Positions 9,269 through 17,140 of a DNA stretch of 31,857 nt are shown piece after piece. Location of the stretch: contig JAXLQL010000052.1 of assembly GCA_046331625.1 (NCBI GenBank), positions 1 to 31,857 of the forward strand. The letters run 5' to 3'. Made by a program: the position numbers and the translations under genes. Under the pieces are notes generated by a model, which saw only the letters and a program-made list of their open reading frames with translations, searched no databases and was not told the origin of the DNA. The DNA is from JAXLQL01 sp046331625. Lineage in GTDB: Bacteria > Acidobacteriota > Terriglobia > Bryobacterales > Bryobacteraceae. Positions within the stretch are counted from its first letter, which is position 1. Each line of letters starts with the position of its first letter.

Positions 9269-9297
9269 ATTGTATCCGGTTGCCATCCAGGCTCCAA
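9269..9297 (-). promoter_or_regulatory. Probable sigma-70 promoter of hicAB
   Basis: On the minus strand TTGGAG is followed after 17 bases by TACAAT. The predicted transcript start is only about eight bases before the ATG at 9254, so the message would be almost leaderless. Confidence 0.4.
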
Positions 9298-9357
9298 TAT
9301 TCGCGCGTGTCAATCAGGCCCGCTTTCCTTCACGACTTCCGTCCCGTGGGATGATGG

Positions 9358-9936
9358 TCACCTCAGGTCACCGTGTTCTCGTTCCCCTACCTCGACGAAT
9401 CGGCCACCCTTCCAACGATAGCCGACGCGGACGTAGCCCTCGGAGCAGCAGTCCGCGGTGCGTCGATCGGTGTCGGCAAAGTCGAGCACCAGCCAGCCGT
9501 TCTGAATCGCCGTCTTGATCAGTCCGCCATCGGACCGGGAGCCGCTCTGCAAGCGCGCCGCTAGTTTCGGCTTGCCATGCCTGAAGACGTACACGTACAC
9601 GTAGTGCCAATTGGCTGTACCGCCCGTGCTGTAGAGCAAGTCCACGGCGGCATCGTCCGTTCCGTCGCCGTCAACATCCCCGTAGGTCACCGAGCGCAGC
9701 ATCACGTAAGGCGTCGCGTATCGCGGAATTTCTGGCTCGCCGAAATCGTGACGCCCGTTTATGAGGCGCACGCTCGAGCTCGCGGGCCCTATCCATTTCC
9801 AAGTTGATGGCACTTCGTCTTTCGGCACGTCCCAGGGAAATGCGAAATTCTGGAAGTCGACCCGCCGAATCCCGCCGGCCGCGGGGGCCGCGGTTGACAC
9901 GAGGCACAGCGCGGCCAGAATCAGAAGAAATGCCAT
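9358..9936 (-). CDS. Secreted protein with an FG-GAP/VCBS-like calcium motif
   Basis: The 192-residue protein has a signal peptide (MAFLLILAALCLVSTAAPAA) and a single aspartate-rich motif YGDVDGDGTDDAAVDL typical of FG-GAP or VCBS calcium loops, followed by beta strands with many tyrosines (WHYVYVYVFRHG). A CC pair sits near residue 161. The family resembles small exported proteins that report on or bind surface ligands; no enzyme motif is visible. It lies four bases after the stop of the 9941-10627 gene, so the two share a transcript and possibly a function. Confidence 0.7.
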   Translation of the reverse strand: MAFLLILAALCLVSTAAPAAGGIRRVDFQNFAFPWDVPKDEVPSTWKWIGPASSSVRLINGRHDFGEPEIPRYATPYVMLRSVTYGDVDGDGTDDAAVDLLYSTGGTANWHYVYVYVFRHGKPKLAARLQSGSRSDGGLIKTAIQNGWLVLDFADTDRRTADCCSEGYVRVGYRWKGGRFVEVGEREHGDLR

Positions 9937-9940
9937 TGCC

Positions 9941-10627
9941 CTACCGCTGAGGTCTGTCTTCTACCAGGTCCGCAGCGACCTTCCAGAGGCCGATTACGAA
10001 AAACGGAGCGTGCTCTTGTACTCGTGCGTTCGTCAGGGTTCTGAATCGGTACGCCATCGAGAGATCATCGAACAGATGATATCGATTGAGGTGCGGACCC
10101 CATTCCGCAGACATCGGACCTCGCTCGCTTTCGCGGTAGCCACAGTTCGACAGGCCGCTGATGAATCCGCCGTCGGTGACGTCGAAGCCGAGGAAGAGCC
10201 AAGCGGGATCACGGTATTCCGGAACGGTCGGGGAAATGTGTGGGCCAAGGATCTTTCCTTCAGTTTCCAATTCCCGATCGAAACCGATGTCGGAATGCCA
10301 CGTAGCGGCAACGCTCCAGAACGGCACGGGAATCATGAGGTCAGTTTCCCAGATGGCGTTCTCGAGAGAGTCGAAGTCTTCCCAAAACGGCACATTGGGG
10401 CCGATCCATTGCGGCTGCGGAATTCGCGGTCCCGGCTCGAGACTCGCCACGCTGGTAAAGAGGGACGGCCATACCATTCTGTCGGCAGACAGTACGTCGT
10501 CGAGATCGGTCCTGAGCAAGAAATCGACCGGACGCCCTCCGGCGAGTCTTTCGGCCCTGAATGCGGTGAGCCACATCTCACGAGCATCGAAACCTAACAG
10601 AATCTCGTCGGTAATCCGGTGCGGCAC
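9941..10627 (-). CDS. Cytoplasmic protein of unknown function
   Basis: The 228-residue protein has no signal peptide or membrane segment. It starts at GTG 10627 (TAG lies three codons upstream in frame) or possibly at an ATG 17 codons later. Notable stretches are FLLRTDLDDVLSADRMVWPS, IWETDLMIPVPFWSVAATWH and DPAWLFLGFDVTDGGFISGL followed by SNCGY. Many tryptophans and a compact acidic make-up resemble immunity-type or contact-system cargo proteins, but this is only an impression. I do not recognise the family. It is the first gene of a two-gene unit with the secreted protein at 9358-9936. Confidence 0.65.
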   Translation of the reverse strand: MPHRITDEILLGFDAREMWLTAFRAERLAGGRPVDFLLRTDLDDVLSADRMVWPSLFTSVASLEPGPRIPQPQWIGPNVPFWEDFDSLENAIWETDLMIPVPFWSVAATWHSDIGFDRELETEGKILGPHISPTVPEYRDPAWLFLGFDVTDGGFISGLSNCGYRESERGPMSAEWGPHLNRYHLFDDLSMAYRFRTLTNARVQEHAPFFVIGLWKVAADLVEDRPQR

Positions 10628-10670
10628 GTACCGATCCTATCAGGAGTGGAGTGAAGCGTCTGCGAAGCAG

Positions 10671-11255
10671 CTAAGACAAGTCGAGGCCCTTGAGGTGCCC
10701 AGTCGAATCCCCGAAGTGCTCCGCCCGGACTCCCATCCGATCCATCATCGTCAAGAACAAATTCGACATCGGCGTCTCTTTGCGATACTCCACACGCCGT
10801 CCGCCCTTGAAGTGCTTGCCGCCGGAACCCACGATCAACGCGGGCAGGTCCTCGTGGCTGTGGCGATTGCCGTCGGCGAGGCCCGCGCCGTAGACGATCA
10901 TCGAATTCTCGAGCAGGTTCCCATCGCCCTCTTGAATCGACTTCAGCTTCTCCACCCACGCCGCGAACTGTTTCACATGATAGGTGTTGATCTGCGCCAC
11001 CTTCTCCATCATCGCGGGATCGTTGCGGTGATGCGTCAGCGAGTGATGGCCGTCGGCGATGCCGATCTCGCGATAGGCGCGCGACGTGCCTTCGCGCGTC
11101 ACCAGGAACGTGAACACGCGCGTCAGGTCCGCTTGCAGCGCCACGGTCAGCATGTCTGACATGAGCTTGAAGTGCTCGGCGAAATCGGCGGGAACTCCGT
11201 AGGGCTTGTCCATCTTGGGATCGATGACGGCGTAGTCCTTCTCGGCCTTCTCGAT
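10671..11255. repeat. Direct repeat, left copy (about 585 bp)
   Basis: It is near-identical to 13155-13739 in direct orientation. The pair encloses hicB, hicA and the nuclease gene. Recombination between the copies would delete that cargo. Confidence 0.9.
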
Positions 11256-11257
11256 TG
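10671..11257 (-). pseudogene. 3' fragment of the DUF1552 gene (left duplicate copy)
   Basis: This stretch repeats the last 195 or so codons of the intact DUF1552 gene at 13155-14489, in the same orientation and with a constant offset of 2484 bases. From the internal ATG at 11213 to the stop, only three of 180 residues differ (S/P, A/T, K/N). Homology ends abruptly at about 11256, where sequence from the 5' end of another gene begins. Without its N-terminal half and Tat signal it cannot make the family's normal exported product, although a 180-codon frame is still open. Confidence 0.9.
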
Positions 11258-11390
11258 GCGTCGATTGGTCGATCGGGGGCGTTGGAGGAACGCTCTAAGA
11301 CGGGGGCGCGCGGAGACAGTGGCTTCGTTGGTGGGGATCTCGACAGCGAAGGAGAGGGGGGACGGGGAGGAACGAAGTCCGGGACAATCT
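11256..11390 (-). pseudogene. Decayed 5' end of the 6619-8679 gene
   Basis: Read leftward, this stretch resembles the first 45 or so codons of the large secreted protein: FAVEIPTNEATV here against LAADIPTIEATV there, and a later LQR...IDQS block. The start codon is lost (CAT has become CAAT on the plus strand) and at least one further base is missing near 11275. The similarity continues past the lost start to the hicB start at 11406, matching 8680-8730. The junction with the DUF1552 fragment falls at about 11256-11264, where both source genes contain short CGAT-rich sequence. Confidence 0.75.
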
Positions 11391-11405
11391 TGATAGCATG
11401 ATGTC

Positions 11406-11633
11406 ATGGCTTCGAAGCCCCTGGCGATGTCACTCGCTATCGAGTATTACCGTGAGGACGACGGCCGCTGGCTCGCTGATATTCCGGTGTTGCCGGGCGT
11501 GACGGCGTATGGTCGCACGCGCAAGGAAGCGACTGCGAGCGTGCAGGCGCTCGCCTTGCGTTTGATCGCCGATCGATTGGAGCATGGTGAAGCCGTTCCT
11601 GGCCCGATGAGCCTGTCTTTCGTCGCAGCATGA
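11406..11633 (+). CDS. hicB: HicB-family antitoxin
   Basis: The 75-residue protein contains the HicB core AIEYYREDDGRWLADIPVLP followed by GVTAYGRTRKEATASVQALA, with the usual IPxLPG turn and amphipathic helix. It lacks a separate DNA-binding tail. The start may be the ATG at 11406 or the internal one at 11427; the first is conserved in the relic at 8697, which favours it. Antitoxin precedes toxin here, opposite to the hicAB pair at 9.0 kb, and the proteins are not close relatives. It is followed one base later by hicA. Confidence 0.88.
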   Translation: MASKPLAMSLAIEYYREDDGRWLADIPVLPGVTAYGRTRKEATASVQALALRLIADRLEHGEAVPGPMSLSFVAA

Positions 11634-11634
11634 G

Positions 11635-11859
11635 ATGACACAGTCGAAGGCTTGGCCATCGACGAAGGCAAAGCGGGCGTTGGCCGCCGTGCTTCGAATC
11701 GGGTGGCAAGTCAAAAGACAGCGAGGTACTTCGCATCGAATCCTTACTCGGGATGGTTGGCCGGATGTGTTGTTCGCATACCACGACGGTGTGACGCTCG
11801 GTCCTGTCGCGATGAAAGTGCTTGCTCAGAAGACCGGACTACGGATCGAGGACCTGTGA
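11635..11859 (+). CDS. hicA: HicA-family mRNA interferase toxin
   Basis: The 74-residue protein has the HicA pattern: helix AKRALAAVLRIGW, catalytic region RGTSHRIL with H34, then DGWPDVLFAYHDGVTLGPVA and a C-terminal helix. It starts one base after hicB and its stop overlaps the GTG start of the nuclease gene in the sequence GTGA. Such a four-base overlap points to coupled translation of toxin and nuclease. The frame is intact and the catalytic histidine is present. Confidence 0.88.
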   Translation: MTQSKAWPSTKAKRALAAVLRIGWQVKRQRGTSHRILTRDGWPDVLFAYHDGVTLGPVAMKVLAQKTGLRIEDL

Positions 11860-13151
11860 CTCCAATCGAGCAGAAGAAGTATCGGATACTCGTTTTCGGC
11901 ATCGAGGCAAAGGGCCTGCGTGCTCCCGAGCGCCAGATTCAGACCGGTCACTATGAACTGACATTCGGGACCGTCAAGGACGCGCCCCGGTTTCAGGAGT
12001 TCGATGGAGTGGTGTTCTTCCAGGGAGCCTTCGAATCGTTCGAGCGGACTCCAAACCGCTTCAGCACGTATCTCCACCACAATTGGGATCGCGATGCACT
12101 GGACCGCCGGACCAAGGAGTTCCATGCTCTCACCGATGCAGGCGGGTTCGCGATCATCCTGCTGGACGTGGCCTTCATCAATCACGATGGCAGCCGGGAT
12201 TTTTCGCGTACGGATCTATCCAAAAGAGTCCTCCTTTACTATGAACTTCGCCACAGCAACTTCTCCGGCAGAACCCCTCACCTCAGATGCCATGTCGACC
12301 AACTGGCCCAATTCTTCAGTCTGTATGGCGCGGCAACCGCAGAGATGTCCCAGTATCCGTGTCAGTTCAAGACCTTGGCTTCAACCATCGGCGACCGTGT
12401 GGCGTCCCTCGTAGTCGACCGGCATGTCTTCGTGTTTCAAACGCTGCGTCCCGAGGCCCATCAGGTTGAAGAGTACTTTACGCTGCTTCTGGACGGTGTT
12501 GTCGCGCTGTGGGGGCGACTCAAGCTTGAACTGCCCGACTGGGCCAAGGCGTTCCAGTTTCCGGACGAGTCCAAACTCCTCGCGAAGAAGCGATCGCTTG
12601 AGGAGCAAGCGGCTGCCGCAGGGGACGACCTAGCTCGGCTCGACCGATTCAAACGTGTCTTCGTGGGCCAGGGTGAACCCCTCGTCGACGCCGTTATTGA
12701 CTTATGGAAGGAGACGCTGCCGCTGCATCCCGAAAGGAAGGAGGTGTTCCGCGAAGACTTGGTTCTAACCGATGCGCAGGGAAAGTTGGTGGCCTTCGCA
12801 GAGGTAAAGGGCGTAGCGAAGAACGTCAGCCGCGAGGCAGTCAACCAAGCCGACAGTCACCGATCGCGGAACGAAAAGCCCGAGACTTTCCCGTCCCTGC
12901 TGATCGTGAACACCTTCATGAAGAACTCGAAGTCCATCCAAGACAAGGACGAGGCCGTGCCGCGAGAACAGGTTGAACACGCCGCCCGCAATAATGTATT
13001 GATCCTCCGTACGCTCGACCTTTTGCGACTGGCAGCCCGGAAAATGGCTGGGCAGATCGAGGACGAAGAAATCGTTAGGCTCCTGACCACCTCGCGGGGC
13101 TGGCTCCGCGTTACTGATTCGACCGTCGAGGTTCTGCCCGAGCAGGCGTGA
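11856..13151 (+). CDS. Two-domain protein with C-terminal PD-(D/E)xK nuclease-like domain
   Basis: From the GTG at 11856 the protein has 431 residues; a longer frame exists upstream but only by reading through hicA. Residues 9-115 look like an alpha/beta domain (YRILVFGIEAKG, FDGVVFFQGAF, FAIILLDVAF). Residues 240-290 are helical (KKRSLEEQAAAAGDDLARL, then GQGEPLVDAVIDLW). The last part fits the PD-(D/E)xK superfamily: D301, then LVAFAEVKG with E316 and K318, a following helix with Q331, and FPSLLIVNTF. Many such C-terminal domains follow a helix ending in G-x-x-LE-x-x-V, as here. I infer DNA cleavage, controlled by or coupled to HicBA. The N-terminal domain may sense something, but no binding motif is visible. 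It ends three bases before the convergent DUF1552 gene. Confidence 0.75.
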   Translation: MTPIEQKKYRILVFGIEAKGLRAPERQIQTGHYELTFGTVKDAPRFQEFDGVVFFQGAFESFERTPNRFSTYLHHNWDRDALDRRTKEFHALTDAGGFAIILLDVAFINHDGSRDFSRTDLSKRVLLYYELRHSNFSGRTPHLRCHVDQLAQFFSLYGAATAEMSQYPCQFKTLASTIGDRVASLVVDRHVFVFQTLRPEAHQVEEYFTLLLDGVVALWGRLKLELPDWAKAFQFPDESKLLAKKRSLEEQAAAAGDDLARLDRFKRVFVGQGEPLVDAVIDLWKETLPLHPERKEVFREDLVLTDAQGKLVAFAEVKGVAKNVSREAVNQADSHRSRNEKPETFPSLLIVNTFMKNSKSIQDKDEAVPREQVEHAARNNVLILRTLDLLRLAARKMAGQIEDEEIVRLLTTSRGWLRVTDSTVEVLPEQA

Positions 13152-13154
13152 AGG

Positions 13155-13739
13155 CTACGACAAGTCCAGACCGTTGAGGTGCCCCGTCGAATCCCCAAAG
13201 TGCTCCGCGCGGACTCCCATCCGATCCATCATCGTCAAAAACAAGTTCGACATTGGCGTCTCTTTGCGATACTCCACGCGCCGCCCGCCCTTGAAGTGCT
13301 TGCCGCCGGAACCCACGATCAGCGTGGGCAGATCCTCGTGGCTGTGTCGATTGCCGTCGGCGAGGCCCGCGCCGTAGACGATCATCGAATTCTCGAGCAG
13401 GTTCCCATCGCCCTCTTGAATCGACTTCAGCTTCTCCACCCACGCCGCGAACTGTTTCACATGATAGGTGTTGATCTGCGCCACCTTCTCCATCATCGCG
13501 GGATCGTTGCGGTGATGCGTCAGCGGGTGATGGCCGTCGGCGATGCCGATCTCGCGATAGGCGCGCGACGTGCCTTCGCGCGTCACCAGGAACGTGAACA
13601 CGCGCGTCAGGTCCGCTTGCAGCGCCACGGTCAGCATGTCTGACATGAGCTTGAAGTGCTCGGCGAAATCGGCGGGCACGCCGTACGGCTTGTCCATCTT
13701 CGGATCGATGACGGCGTTGTCTTTCTCGGCCTTCTCGAT
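13155..13739. repeat. Direct repeat, right copy (about 585 bp)
   Basis: This is the 3' part of the intact DUF1552 gene, matching 10671-11255 at an offset of 2484 bases. After 13739 the two copies differ by small deletions and then part completely. Confidence 0.9.
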
Positions 13740-14489
13740 CTGGCGTTCGATCTCGCGAATCGACGAAAGATACTCGTCGAGCTTACGCCGATCGGTCGGT
13801 CCGAGGTCGGCCTGGAGCTTACGCGTGTCGCCGGTGACGAAGTCGAGAATCGAACGGCGGTACTTGGCCTGGCGCGCCCGCGCTTCCGGTGTCAGAGCGA
13901 GTCCACTGCCGAAGAGGCGCTCGAAGAAGGCGCGAGGGTCCAGAACAGGAGGCAGGGGTTGTGTTTCGCTGCGCCAGGCGAGGTTATTCGTGTAGGCGCA
14001 CGAGTAGCCGGAGTCGCAGTCACCGGCCTGGCGTGCGTCTTCGATGCCGAGTTCGAGCGACGGGAAGCGCGTCTGCGAGCCGATCTGGTTGGCCACGATT
14101 TGGTCGCACGAGATCCCGTTCTTGATGTCCACCATCGTCTTGCGCGGCTGCATCCCGGTGAGGTACGCGCCGCAGCAACGGCCGTGGTCGCCCGCGCCAT
14201 CGAGCAGCGCGCGTCCATTATTGTGCGTCAGGTTGCCGAGCAGGATGACGTCTTGCTTGAAGGGTTCGAGCGGTTCGAGAATACGCGGGAGCTTGCCGAG
14301 CTTCCCCTCATAATCGACATTCCAGTTGCGCATGTCGATACCGTTGGGCACGTAGACGAAGCCCATGCGCACGGGCGCTTTGGTGGCCGCCGACATCGCG
14401 GGTGTCATCGCATCGAGGAACGGCAGGCCGACAGCCGCACCCGCTCCACGCAGAAAAGTCCTTCGCGCAAGCGCCTTCTTGCCAATCAT
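13155..14489 (-). CDS. DUF1552 family protein with Tat-type signal
   Basis: The 444-residue protein starts with a twin-arginine signal (ARRTFLRGAGAAVGLPFLDA). Typical DUF1552 blocks follow: RMGFVYVPNGIDMRNW, LLGNLTHNNGRALLDGAGDH near 90, CCGAYLTGMQPRKT, and the C-terminal LTHHRNDPAMMEKV and SMIVYGAGLADGNRHSHEDL. The family is exported and distantly like DUF1501; its activity is unknown. Its start overlaps the end of the DUF1592-type cytochrome gene in ATGA, so the two are translated together, as in most genomes that have them. Its 3' half is the source or sister of the fragment at 10671-11257. Confidence 0.93.
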   Translation of the reverse strand: MIGKKALARRTFLRGAGAAVGLPFLDAMTPAMSAATKAPVRMGFVYVPNGIDMRNWNVDYEGKLGKLPRILEPLEPFKQDVILLGNLTHNNGRALLDGAGDHGRCCGAYLTGMQPRKTMVDIKNGISCDQIVANQIGSQTRFPSLELGIEDARQAGDCDSGYSCAYTNNLAWRSETQPLPPVLDPRAFFERLFGSGLALTPEARARQAKYRRSILDFVTGDTRKLQADLGPTDRRKLDEYLSSIREIERQIEKAEKDNAVIDPKMDKPYGVPADFAEHFKLMSDMLTVALQADLTRVFTFLVTREGTSRAYREIGIADGHHPLTHHRNDPAMMEKVAQINTYHVKQFAAWVEKLKSIQEGDGNLLENSMIVYGAGLADGNRHSHEDLPTLIVGSGGKHFKGGRRVEYRKETPMSNLFLTMMDRMGVRAEHFGDSTGHLNGLDLS

Positions 14490-16804
14490 CTGCTGGCGAC
14501 CTCCTTGTTTGCCGGTTTGCCCGGCTGTATCTTCGAAACTTCCCCTCGCCGGTTCTGGAACGGCAAACTACGCACGATCTCGCCGATCAGGGTCTGAAAT
14601 TTGTAATCGTCCGCGGCGAGCGTCCGCACGATGCCATCTACCGTTCTACGATCATATCGCTCGAGACCGCGTCCGAGCGCATAGGTGAGCATCTTCTCGG
14701 TCATGCATCGGGCGAATCCCTGAAGATCGTTCTTGAGCAGCACGCGGAACTCGGCGGGCGTGGCGAACGATTTGCCCGATGGCAACGTCCCGCTCGAGTC
14801 GACCGGGAACTTGCCATCCATCGTGCGCCACTTGCCGATGGCGTCGTAATTCTCGAGTCCGAAGCCAAGCACGTCCATGCGATTGTGGCAGGCGGCGCAG
14901 GTGGCGCTGGCGCGATGCTTCTCCATTTGCTGGCGAAGCGAAGCCGCGCTCCCCACTGACTCCTCGTCGAGTTGCGGAACATCGGGCGGGGGCGCGGGCG
15001 GCGGAGTGCCGAGAATGTTCTGCATCACGTACTTACCGCGGATCACGGGCGATGTGCGCGTGGGATAGCTGGATACGGTGAGCACGCTCGCGTGGCTCAG
15101 AATGCCGCCGCGCTGATCGGTGGCGAGTTCGATGCGGCGGAACTCGGGTCCGGCGATGCCGGGGATGCCGTAGTGGCGCGCCAGGCGATCGTTCACGAAG
15201 GTGAAGCGCGCATCCAGGAATTCGGCAAGCGGACGATTCTCGCGCAGGATCGCTTCGAAGAAGAGGCGCGTCTCGGCTTTCATGGCGTCGCGCAGGTCCG
15301 GACCCCAATCGGGAAACTTCTGCGGATCGGGCTTCACCACATCGAGGTTACGGGTTTCGAGCCACTGTCCGGCGAAGTTGGCGGCGAAGGCAGCAGATCG
15401 ATCATCCGCGAGCAGGCGCTTCACCTGGCCCTCGATCACGCCGGGCGCGCGGAGCTTGCCGCTCTCAGCGAGGCTGAGCAGTTCGTCATCGGGCATCGAA
15501 CTCCAGAGGAAGTAGCTGAGGCGCGAGGCGAGTTCGAGATCGGTGATGCGGTGGACCTTGGTGGCGTCGTTGGGATCGGCGTCGCGCTCGATGCGGAAGA
15601 GGAAGTGCGGGGAAACCAGCATCGCCTCGATCGCGAGTTGGACGCCCTGCTCGGCGGTCTGGCCTTCGCTCTTGGCCATGTTCACGAAGCGCGTGAGCGC
15701 GGCGACCTCGGCTCGCGTGACGGGGCGGCGATAGGCGCGGTGGGCGAGCGTGGAGACGATCTTGTCGACGCAGGCGGATCCCGTGGCCGGATCGCAGATG
15801 AGGATCTTCTTGCGGCTCGCGCGCTCCACCTTGGAGGCGAACGGTCCGACGAAGGTCATCATGTTGAGGAACTTGTTCTTCTTGTCGGAGTAGGCTTCCT
15901 TGTCGGTGAGTTTGGCCACGAAGGGATCATCAATGAAGCCCGCGCGGAACGTGTGGTCGCCTTCGGGGAGGTTGACCCGGAACTCCGCTTCTGAATAAGG
16001 ATTAAAGTAAACAAGTTTCGAGGGTTTTGTTTCCACCTGCATTTTGTGCAGGAGCCTGCCGTCCATCCAGAAGCCCATGGTGACGGGCGGGGCGTCATCG
16101 GCGCGCTCGCCGGGCAGGCCGATGCGCACCGTGTACTCGCCATCCCAATCGATGCGATGGGTGGCTTCGATGGTGCTGCGGTCCGGGCGGCGGATCGACT
16201 TGGTCTTGGCGTGATACTCGACTTCGAGCGGCTTCTTGGGGAGCGGGTCGGCGCCGATGGCGCGAGCGGCGATGCGCTCGGCTGCGTTGACGTACTTCTC
16301 CATGAGGATCGGCGAGATGGTGAGCACGTCGCCGATGTTGTCGAAGCCGTGGCCCGAGTCGTCAGTGGGGAAATCCTTTTCAGCGCGGAAGTCGACTCCG
16401 AGCAGGTCGCGCACGGTGTTCGAATATTCGTTGCGGTTGAGGCGGTGGGCGGTCACGCGGCCGGGATCGGGCTTGACGGCGCGGTCGGCTCGCTCGAACT
16501 CGCCTTCCACGAACTTGACGAGCGCGGTCATGTCGGAGGCGGGTGGCCGCGGGATGCCTTTGGGTGGCATGTCGCCGGTGCGCAGGCGCTGGAGGATCCG
16601 CTCCCAGCCTTCGCGCTGCGAGGTGACCGAACCGGCAGCGGTGAAAGAGGTCAGGTCGAGTCCACCGGATGCGTTGCGATCGTTGTGGCAAGCCGAGCAA
16701 GTGTTGGTGAGGATCGGCTTGACAGACTTGTCGAAGGTGGCAGGTGCGGGTCCGGCGGCCCGGCAAAGCACACTGATAGCGAGGGAAAGAGCGAACCGGC
16801 GCAT
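14486..16804 (-). CDS. Planctomycete-type cytochrome, DUF1587/1592/1588/1585 domain array
   Basis: The 772-residue protein has a signal peptide (MRRFALSLAISVLCRAAG) and a haem-binding CSACH at residues 36-40. The family's domain series follows: HRLNRNEYSNTVRDLLGVDF (DUF1587), a beta-rich insert, LASRLSYFLWSSMPDDELL (DUF1592), TRTSPVIRGKYVMQNILGTP (DUF1588) with a second CAACH near residue 650, and a C-terminal DUF1585 block (YALGRGLERYD). It is expected to be periplasmic and to carry electrons, working with the Tat-exported DUF1552 protein encoded by the overlapping downstream gene. Substrate and partners are unknown. Length is normal and there is no sign of damage. Confidence 0.93.
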   Translation of the reverse strand: MRRFALSLAISVLCRAAGPAPATFDKSVKPILTNTCSACHNDRNASGGLDLTSFTAAGSVTSQREGWERILQRLRTGDMPPKGIPRPPASDMTALVKFVEGEFERADRAVKPDPGRVTAHRLNRNEYSNTVRDLLGVDFRAEKDFPTDDSGHGFDNIGDVLTISPILMEKYVNAAERIAARAIGADPLPKKPLEVEYHAKTKSIRRPDRSTIEATHRIDWDGEYTVRIGLPGERADDAPPVTMGFWMDGRLLHKMQVETKPSKLVYFNPYSEAEFRVNLPEGDHTFRAGFIDDPFVAKLTDKEAYSDKKNKFLNMMTFVGPFASKVERASRKKILICDPATGSACVDKIVSTLAHRAYRRPVTRAEVAALTRFVNMAKSEGQTAEQGVQLAIEAMLVSPHFLFRIERDADPNDATKVHRITDLELASRLSYFLWSSMPDDELLSLAESGKLRAPGVIEGQVKRLLADDRSAAFAANFAGQWLETRNLDVVKPDPQKFPDWGPDLRDAMKAETRLFFEAILRENRPLAEFLDARFTFVNDRLARHYGIPGIAGPEFRRIELATDQRGGILSHASVLTVSSYPTRTSPVIRGKYVMQNILGTPPPAPPPDVPQLDEESVGSAASLRQQMEKHRASATCAACHNRMDVLGFGLENYDAIGKWRTMDGKFPVDSSGTLPSGKSFATPAEFRVLLKNDLQGFARCMTEKMLTYALGRGLERYDRRTVDGIVRTLAADDYKFQTLIGEIVRSLPFQNRRGEVSKIQPGKPANKEVASR

Positions 16805-16841
16805 CTGTATCGATTCTATTACGGTTTTGGAGGGGGAAAGG

Positions 16842-17138
16842 TTACGTGGATCGGGAACGGGCTTGCCAATGGGCCGGGTCGCGGCTGGCGTGGAAGCAGG
16901 CCACGATCAGAAGGGTATCGCCTCGATGACGTAGAGGACGGAGTACGGAAAGCGGCGGAGCAACGCGCGGCGAACGCCCCTGTGGATCACCGGGAACTGA
17001 TGAGGGTTCGCACTCATCGATGACCATATCAACCGCGTTTCGGAAACGGTTGCCCAATCCTCTCGCCTTGGACTCATACCAGTCCTGCGCCTCGATCAGC
17101 TCCAAACGGGCATCCGGCGCAAATCGGACGGGATACAT
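16842..17138 (-). pseudogene. RelE/ParE-type toxin with two compensating frameshifts
   Basis: The frame from ATG 17138 begins as a normal RelE/ParE toxin (MYPVRFAPDARLELIEAQDW, then GLGNRFRNAVDMVIDE) and ends as one (GDTLLIVACFHASRDPAHW). The middle, about 30 codons, makes no sense in this frame. Reading the +1 frame there gives ANPHQFPVIHRGVRRALLRR then FPYSVLYVIEA, which is the expected toxin core. So an extra base near 17010-17015 shifts the frame and a missing base near 16919-16922 restores it. The frame stays open, but the active-site strands would be scrambled. Either two sequencing errors or a disarmed toxin would give this picture. It starts two bases after the antitoxin stop. Confidence 0.8.
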
Positions 17139-17140
17139 GG

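Noticed and set aside
11652..11855. Longer N-terminus for the nuclease gene starting inside hicA
   Set aside because: That part is hicA read in another frame. The GTG at 11856 overlaps the hicA stop and begins where meaningful protein sequence begins.
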